DNA of 64,000 bases from Eupeodes corollae (taxonomy: Eukaryota > Arthropoda > Insecta > Diptera > Syrphidae). Location: assembly GCF_945859685.1 (NCBI RefSeq), contig NC_079147.1:145414645-145478644 (forward strand). The letters are read 5' to 3'. Below are positions 48,001 to 57,000 of this stretch, piece after piece (the first letter of the stretch is position 1; each line of letters opens with the position of its first letter). The notes under the pieces were generated by a model that was not told the DNA's origin, made no database searches, and saw nothing but the letters and a program-made list of their open reading frames with translations. Made by a program: the position numbers and the translations under genes.

Positions 48001-51000
48001 CAGGGCAGCGTTCACCTGACTCTTCAATGCTTAAAAATATATCTGAACCCTTATAACAAGACATTGAAGGACCAAGCTCATCACAAAATGATACTGATGC
48101 TGATTTTCAAGGTATGTCAAATGAGTCAAAATGCTTTTCCCAAAGGGAGTTAAATGATCTTTTAAGAGATTTAAGTCTGTCTAAACAAGCTTCAGAGCTG
48201 CTAGCATCAAGATTGAAAGAAAAAAAAGAGGCTGGCTGCGACCCACACTGATAACTTCCCATCCCGTCTGTCGATTTGTCTCACTTAAAAGTTTGTCTAT
48301 ATGTACTCGTATCAATTTTTACCAAATTTGCGTAGATTTTATTTTTTATGAAAAAACGGGCTGTTGGATTTTTATATAAAAATCATTGAATATTGAAAAC
48401 AAAATTTTCTGTAAAATAAATAAGTTTGGAGCCAATATCTAAAATTGTTGAAAAGATATTTGAGTCCAAAATCAATTTTTACCAACTTTTATTAATTTTT
48501 GTTTATGTTTTTATTTTTTTTGTAAAAAAAACTGTCAATTCGATTTTATTCAAAATTATACTGAATGTTGACAACAATATTTTTTGAAAGATAAAAGTAA
48601 ACCAAAGCCAATATCTCAAAGTTTTGAAAAGATATTCGATATCAATTTTTAATAACTTTTGTTATTTTTTCTCGGTTTTTAATTTTTTGTAAAAAAACTA
48701 TCATTTCGATTTTTTTCAAAATCTTGCTGCACGTTGAAAACAATAGTTTTTGAAAGATTAAAGTGAATTTAAGCCAATATCTCAAAGTTTTGAAAAGATA
48801 TTTGAGTCGAAAATGAATTTTTACAAACTTTTATTATTTTTTTTTTAGGTTTTTATTTTTTGTAAAAAAACTGTTAATTCGATTTTTTTCAAACTTTAAC
48901 GAATGTTGAAAACAATATTTTTTGAAAGATTGAAGTAAATCAAAGCCAATATCTCAAAGTTTTGAAAAGATATTTGAGTCGAAAATCAATTTTTACCAAC
49001 TTTTATTAATTTTTTTTTAGGTTTTTATTTTTTGTAAAAAAACTGTCAATTCGATTTTTCTCAAAATGTTTCAAAATGTTGGAAACAACATTCCTTATAA
49101 GATATAATAAGTTTAAATCCTACATTTTAAGTTTTTGAAAAGATATTTGAATCGATATTCAATTTTTACCAACTTAGAGTAATGTTTTTTTTTTAGATTT
49201 TTATTTTTTATAAAAAAAACTGTCAATTAGATTTTTCTCAAAATTTTATCAGATATCAATAACATTATTATTCGTTGCACAAAATTGTTTTGAAGATGAA
49301 ATCATATTTCAGTCGTAAAATTTTAGAGGTGACAAATTTTTTTTTCAGTTTTATTAATTTAAAAAAAAAACCGTTATATTGATTTTTTTCAAAAAATATA
49401 CTTGTTTGGAATCACGTTATAATATATTATATAAAATTTAATTCAAGTCTCTAGCTTTTTTGGTTCGTAAGATGTTTAGGGTTAACCAAAATTTTCACCT
49501 TTTTTTCAAACTCCTATGGTAAAAAAAACCACCCACGCAATTTTGTTGAGAGCCCTTTCTGCATCTTTCTGCCTTATTATCTGTATAACAAAATTTATTT
49601 GAAATCGATATCTCTTCTGGTTCTTGAGCTATGGACGACGAAAAAAACGTCGCGAACGTACGGACGTACCAACGTACGGACGTACGAACGTACGGACGTA
49701 CGAACGTACGTACACACGCACGCACAAAGGTTATTGATATTAGTTTTTTCAAAATTTTCTAATAAAAACAAAACAAATAAAATTTAAATTGAAGTAAAAT
49801 AGATCTTAAGGCCGAAAGGCATTAGTAATTAGTGTTATAGTTTAGCTTAGAGTGTCCGTATGGGACCATTAAGTTAGTTGTAAGTTATGGATAATTAGGC
49901 TAGTTTTATGAATTTTTGTCTAGCTTTAAGATAGGTTTAAGATTGAACTAATAAAAATGAATTTAAAAAAAAAAAAAAAAAAAAAAAACACACGCACGCA
50001 CAGACATCTTTCTAAAAATCTTTTATTTCGACTCTAGGGACCTTGAAACGTCGAGAAATGTCAAAATTTTCAATTTGACAAATCGGACCCATTACAATAA
50101 CTTCCTATGGGAAGTTAAAAATGTGCTTTCCTCAGGTACTAAAACAATTTTTTATCGTAAGAGAGATAAAGAATTACTGTGTTATTTTTTCGAATAAAAC
50201 GATATTACCTTTTGTTCAGATATCAAAAACTTATTGTTAAAAATGGGCTTAAAAAAATACAAACCAAAAGACTAGCGTTTATTCATTCACAGCTGAAAAC
50301 GAAGTCTAAATGTATTCTTTTACATAATGAAAACAAATATACTGGGTACCTATTGCCCACAGTACCAAGTTGAAGGAAAAATATTTTAACATTTCGCTAG
50401 TCTTGAACAAAATAAATACATTGACCATAATTGGCAAATTTGTGTCGATTTAAAAATGGTGAACATTTTTCTCGGTCAACAAAGTGTTTAAAAAATTTCC
50501 CTGTTTTATATGTCTTTGGGACAGTTAAGAGCTAAGCAAGAGCATTGGATAAGGAGAAACTGGCCGTTGAGAGAAAATATGGAGCCTGGAAAGAAAAACA
50601 TAGTCCAGAATTCATTAGTTTTAGCTCGTGACAAAATTATCCTTCCACCATTACATATAAAACTGGGTATCATGAAACAGCTTGTTAAATCACTAGATAA
50701 AGACGGGAACTGTTTTGCTTTCATCTGCCAAAAATTTCCTCGGGTCGCTATGGAAAAGTGATGGCCCCCAAATCAGACAACTGACGAAAGATACCCAATT
50801 TATAAATTCTATGACTCAGTTAGAACTAAAGGCTTGGACAACTTTCGTCCCTGTAATTCAAAATTTTCTCGGAAATAAGAAATCCGGAAATTATATTGAA
50901 CTCGTAAAAGACCTTCAGCTACAGTTAAAAAATATGGGGTGCAATATGAGCATAAAACTCCACATCCTCCACAGTCACCTGGACAGGTTAAAAACGAAGT

Positions 51001-54000
51001 TTTTTTTTTTTAAAGAACTCAACGATTAATTCTTTCTAATAAAGTTTTTTGTTTAATAAATACATGTTTTTTCTGTTTAATACCTACAAAGCTGAATCTC
51101 CGAAACTAGAGCTGATACAAATCTATTAATTATATTTTTGAAAATATCATATCATGTGTAGTCAGCAACAACTAAAATTTTTTTGGCAACAGATGTACTG
51201 CAAACTAATGTAATCTATGACCTAATCTACATATTTATAACAATACTTGCAAACATTATCTTAGTAACCCGTTCGAAAACTCTACCCGAATGAAATCGTG
51301 TAGAGGCAGTAATTAGTTTAAATTATTGGCTCTGGACTAATTTTGACATAACATTAAGATGATGATCAACGCCAGGGGACATACCTAGGTAGAGTATATT
51401 TTTCTTTGGGATTTTATATGTGCTCGCTCAGACTTGGAAATAATTTGATAGTAAGTTTAAATAAGTTGTAATAGCTTGAAGTGGAGCATTCAAACAACAA
51501 AAATGAGGCTGAGATACGACCCGCACTGATAACTGTCGATAAATCCTTAACGTTTTGCAAAATATTAATAAAAACATTTTGTGAAATGTAAGTCAATATA
51601 TTTCAGGTGTGTCAAGTAAAGTTATAAACGTGCTAAGAGCGATGTACGACAACAACTAAGCTTACGTTTGGGATGGCGAGTCTATATCCGAGGAGTTTGC
51701 AACAGTAACTGGTCTTAAGCAAGGCTGTATTCTTAGCGCACTCCTATTTATAATTTTCATAAATGATATTACTGATGAAGTGAGAGGTGGAATCACTGTA
51801 GAAGGATTGACTGTTCCAGCCCTTATGTATGCAGATGACATCGTGCTATTCTCCGAAACAGTAGACGGCATGCAGCTGATGATAAACAAGCTTGCGATAT
51901 ATTGCAATCGATGGAATCTGGAAGTTAATTTGCAAAAATCGAAGATGATGATTTTCAGAGGTGGGGGTGGCAGATATTCAAGATATGAGCAGTGGAAATA
52001 TAACGGACAGACAATCGACATTGTGCGCGAGTACAAATACCTAGGAGTTTTGGTAACCTCAACCCTGAATATGAGACAACATCTGGAGGGAAAATTGGCG
52101 GAGGCCAAGCGCGCAATCTCTTCGTTATGGGAAAGGTGCTTCAGAAACAGAGGTGTTGAACACAGTGCTAAGCAAAAGTTGTTCCGCTCTACAGCCCTGT
52201 CAATCCTGCTCTACGGAACGCAAGTTTGGGGATATTCCGCCTTTGAATCTTTGGAAAAATTCCTAAGATATTTTGTGAAAAGAATATTTTGTCTACCAAA
52301 AACTACCCCAAACTACATGGTTTACCTAGAAACAGGTACACCACCTTTGGTTATGGACACCCTCGCAATACACTTCAACTATATTGTAAAGGTATTTGAA
52401 ATGGATGGTAATCGGATACCAAAAAAGTTCTAAGAGCAGCTATCCAAGGAAAAGGATCAATGTTCGAAGAATGGACTAACCTCGCCGAAACATGTGGTAC
52501 AACCATGAACATATCTTCAAGGGAACAACCGTCAATGCTAAGGAGAAAGTTCAATAAGATCCTCGAAAAGTTTGGAAGCATCTTGTTTGAGAGATATGCA
52601 TCGGAAGCCAGTTTTTCTCTGTCTAGATGCTACTATAATCGTCTTAACTATAACCTTCAACAGAACTCGTACCTTCTAAATAAGAACTCATTAAATAAAA
52701 TAAATATCATTTTCAAAGCAAGAGGAGAATTGCTCAGTCTCAACTTTGTACCCCACCGACCAGATCTGCCTTTACAGTGTAGTCTATGTAACTTGAAAGC
52801 ACGTGAAGATACATTTCATTTTATTGCAATATGTCCTGTTCTGATTGAAATTCGGTTGAGATACTTCAACAAACGCAACTTGGAAGAAGGAAAAAGGCTC
52901 AACATTCTCAACGGCGACCAGGAATGGGATGGACTTTACAACTATGTTATCACAGCACTGCGTTATAGAAAAGCTATTATTGAAGAAGATTTTTAATTAT
53001 ATAAAATAGTAAACAAAACAAATTTTAACAATTTCTGTATTTTTCAATGAATTCATATTATAATATGTCACTCTGGTAGACGGCCAAATAGGCCATACCA
53101 ATTAGGCTTTAGAAATTAATATTATGTAATGTTATTATTCTAAGAAATAAAGAAGTCAATTAAACTAACTAACTAACTATTTCTTTATTCTGAAGACACT
53201 TGAGTCAAAAACTGTTTTTTATACGCTCTTAGTTGTTAATTAACTAAAAGTTTACAACAATAATTTACATTATGTTAGTTTGACCTTCAATGTCCTTATT
53301 TGTTTCAAAATATTTTAGTCGTAATCTAAAGCTAAAAATAGATTTTTTATCAAAGCTTATTTTTGTGTCACTAAAAACAAACCTACGCTAGAAACTAAAA
53401 GATGTCTTCTAGTGCTATCTAAAGCTAGATTCATGTTGTTAAAATTTAAAAATTGTTTCCAGCTATGACTACTTCTTATTTTAAGGTTTCTTTTTTAGTT
53501 GAAGTGTGAATATGAGCAAAATATGCAGTGAAGCCGGATTCAAGTTCGGTGCAGGACAAGATGTTGGAGAACTAATAAATAAAATGCACGCCTAATTAGA
53601 TTGAACTTACTCGTATTTTTGAATCCAATGTTATTTACTATATTAAGAAATATTTTTGCCAAAATTGGATCAACATTGGGCCAGCCATCAATGGAATACA
53701 CTGAAATATGAATAAGCCAAAAATAAACCAATTTTCTCAAAAAACTTAAAATTCTATTTCCATTTTTTTAATTGTTCTACAAATACGAACAAAAAAAATA
53801 GTCATAGCCAGTAGTAAGAAAATTGTTATTTATTAAAACCGTTCCATTGAAGACGCCCGTCTTAGTAAATATAATCTAGCTGAGTGACGGTATAACACAA
53901 ACTTTATTAGACTTCTCCATCCATGATTGGTTGTTATGTAGATTAAAATCTCAGAATGTTCTTTTTATATATACATAAGCAATACTTGAAACATACAGTA

Positions 54001-57000
54001 AGTAAACGAAAATAACAGTTTAAGCTTAAGCTTATTGCTCAAAATCACCAAGGTTGCAAGTTTCAAAATTGTTTTTTTGACAAAAAAATTACTAGCTAAA
54101 ATTATGACTTTTACCTTATACTGTTTTAAAATTTGTATACTAATAAACTTTGACAATGCAGCGCACAGAATTCTATACTTCATTAGATATATTTTTTAGT
54201 ATTAAATATCTTACAGTACCCGTGGCATGATGGTTAGTGTGTAGGACTGTTAATCAGCCTCTCACGTTTCGTAAGGGACTCAAACTAGTTCCATTGAGCT
54301 TAGGAGGAAGCCTCAAGATTCATGTGGTATCACAATGGGCCATTAAACTGGCCTAAGTGTGTTCGTTTCCATCATGGACAGCCACTTTTACCTAACCTAA
54401 CCCAACTGTCATGCCCGTGGTCTTTGGTTCAATCTCTGCCTGTGCAATCTAATGTCACGGGTACTGCGGGTACTAATTCTTGTCATGAAAATGGTTTTTC
54501 AAATTAGTTGTTCGGATTTGGTTTAAAACTGTATCCTCCATCCCTGAAAGGACCCGCACACCGAAATGGTTGAGTTGTAAGTCACTAGACCCTAGTTCCC
54601 AAAGAACTGTTGCACCACCTAATTATTAATTACTATCTCAAAAAGAGGTCTGAAGCGTATGACAGGGCAAATAATAGATATGTAAACTACTTTGTAAGAA
54701 AACCATACAAAAGATTTACGATGCAAAAGTAAATCTAGGTAATTTTTCAATGATTAGCCTACACCTGAATGATGCGTTAACGACTGCCGCTAATGTTTAC
54801 CTTGTAGTCGATTTAAGGTTTTACCTTTAATGCTGTTTTTTTATTTGCAAAAGGGAATACAATAGGTACACATTCCTCACCTTAATAAAACCATAAATTT
54901 GCATTATACAATAAACCAATGATTTTCGGTGATTCTTTTCTATTCAGGAAATGTTTTTTGATTTATCTCATGAATTATTTTTAAAATTCTTAAGCAACTT
55001 TCAACTTCAATTATTGTTCTTTCGTTTTTTTTTATTTTGCAATTTAAATCAACAGTTAAACAGTTTCTATCAATTGTCGTTCCTGAAAGATTTAAAAAAT
55101 TCTTTCCACTACATACGACTACCTACATAAATAATTCAAGTGAGGAAATTCGCTTGCACCGGAACCAATGACGTCTAAATTCATTAAGTTCGCTCAACTA
55201 AAATTAGTTAATAAATAAAATATATAATTGATCATTGAATATATTTAAGTATTCGTTTTATGACTGAACTTGTTTTATTTATGTTCAACATAAATCACTT
55301 AGTGACGCTTAGTGCTTTACACTGTACGCAAGCTCAAACAAATATCGTTAAGTAACTTATGTCATAAAAAAAGTTCCTCATAGAATATTTATGTTAGACA
55401 TAAATATAATTTTATTATTATTTTTTCAATTAAGTAATTGCGAGAACTGTGCAAAAAAGGAAATATGTATATCGAGCCTTTTTCGTCAAATTATCATAAG
55501 CGTAACAAAAACTTTTATCGTTCACGACAAATAAAGGTTTACTGCTGGTGCTTGAAGCCATTTATGCCTGAAGTAATTATTGAAAATTATGTAGAAACTA
55601 ACAGCTAAGTGCTAAAACTTTACGATAGATGTTATGACTTCATACATTACAAACATATTTTAATAATTAGTGTTCGCTGGATGTCAACAAATTTTTTTTT
55701 AAATCATATCACATCGTCAACTTTTTTTTTAAATTATGCGCGCACTAAAGGGGTTTATGAATACCCTTATAATGATTAAGTGCGAGCAGTTAGGAAAGGA
55801 GGATAGGATTAGGACGGACAAACCGATGCACATTGAATGTCTGCACATCGTAATGAGTACGAAATATTGAGCCTGGTAAAGCATTCCACATTCGAGTAGT
55901 GCGGTTAAAGAAAGAATCTCTGTACTTAACAGTACGTCCGAAATTGGGCTCTAGGTTAACTCTATGGGCATTCCTAGCAGTACGGGTATTACGGTTGAAT
56001 TGTTTAAGGGGAGGAATGCAATTGGCTATTTCAATAGAGCATTGTTTATAAAAGTAATGATAAAGCAATGACAGGCATGAGACCATGCGGCGATGTTCAA
56101 GAGAAGCAAATGTCTCGGTAAGAGAACAATCTCCAATCATTTTAAGAGCTCTTTTTTCAAATCTATCCAGGAGACTCAAGTACGTTATTGGAGCTCCAGC
56201 CCAAATATGACAGTTATACTCAAGTTTTGGACGAATAAAAGCTTTGTAAATTATAGCCAGATCAGAAGGGATAAAAAACTTCTTGCAACGTCGGTCGGAG
56301 AAAGCTTAAACACCTAGCAGCATTTTTGGCATTGTCAAATATGTGATCACTCCACAACAAGTGGTTTGTGATGCGCATACCTAGGACTGATAGTTGTTTA
56401 ATCTCCTCGGTTTAAGTACCACCCATGGATAGTGGTATTCGGGTGGGTTACGCTTTTGTGACAGTATTGAGTTTTCGAAGAATTCTACACAGTTTTTGAA
56501 TCCCCATTGAACAATGCTGTCAAGATCAGAATTTAATGAGCTTATCATACGCTGCCGTTGGTAGTCCACATCCGAAAAACAAGGATGAGAATCTAAAAAC
56601 GAATATGAAAAGCAGAGGGTACTGTCATCAGCGAAACAATGTAGTGAGTTTAAGATAAAAGATCATTTATGAATATAAGGAAGAGAGTTGGAGACAAAAC
56701 GGAGCCGTGAGGCACACCAGCGTTTATGTTGAGGATATCAGATTTTAACCCGTCCAATACTCCTTGAATTGAACGGTCCGAAAGGTAATTTCTAACCTAA
56801 CAAAGAAGAAATTCATCAATACCAAAAGCATGCATTTTCGATAAGAGAGCTTGATGCCAAACTCTATCAAATGCTTTTAAATATCAAGGGCAATAACCCT
56901 ACTTTCTCCAAAACGATGTAAGGATTTCTTCCACTGTTCGGTGAGATGAACCATGAGATCATCAGTCGACCTATTGCAACGAAAGCCATACTGCCGGTCA

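Larger units (their letters stand above)
48228..50116. mobile_element. tandem-repeat element inserted in copy 3
   Basis: An insert in an A-run of the repeat-family frame: copy 2 shows the empty site (GAAAGAAAAAAATGTGCTTT). It opens GAGGCTGGCTGCGACCCACA and ends CTATGGGAAGTT. Inside are about five 170-bp tandem units, a CGTACG-rich simple repeat, and a retroposed sequence with poly-A. The edge phrase AACTTCCCAT occurs near the left edge and, inverted, near the right edge. No coding capacity. Confidence 0.7.
47448..51030 (+). pseudogene. unclassified zinc-finger/FHQ repeat family, copy 3 (longest)
   Basis: It starts with the leader shared with copy 2, then the terminal motif CACTGGTCAACAAAAT at 47508. 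Coding scraps: CWAPNCVCKSCVEYLRLWKS, PTIWREPRKH, DIEGPSSSQNDTDADFQGMS, LRDLSLSKQASELLAS. After the 48228-50116 insert: SQLKTKSKCILLHNENKYTG, WQICVDLKMVNIFLG, LRAKQEHWIRRNWPLREN, LPPLHIKLGIMKQLVKSLDK, MTQLELKAWTTFVPVIQNFL, GCNMSIKLHILHSHLDR. It covers most of the family length, with several stops and frameshifts. Asp residues in LKM/LHN-type blocks are candidates for a nuclease core, but this is speculation. Confidence 0.65.

Noticed and set aside
48455..49190. Repeats with regular spacing as a possible CRISPR array
   Set aside because: Units are homologous throughout their 170-bp length and AT-rich; there are no distinct spacers.
49495..49787. ORFs with repeated VRTFVRPYVRT or RTYGRTNVRTYERT text
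   Set aside because: They are translations of the CGTACG simple repeat on either strand, not proteins.
54215..54440. Functional tRNA gene
   Set aside because: A-box and B-box are separated by an inserted repeat and no cloverleaf can form. The downstream sequence is SINE body shared with 45032-45175.
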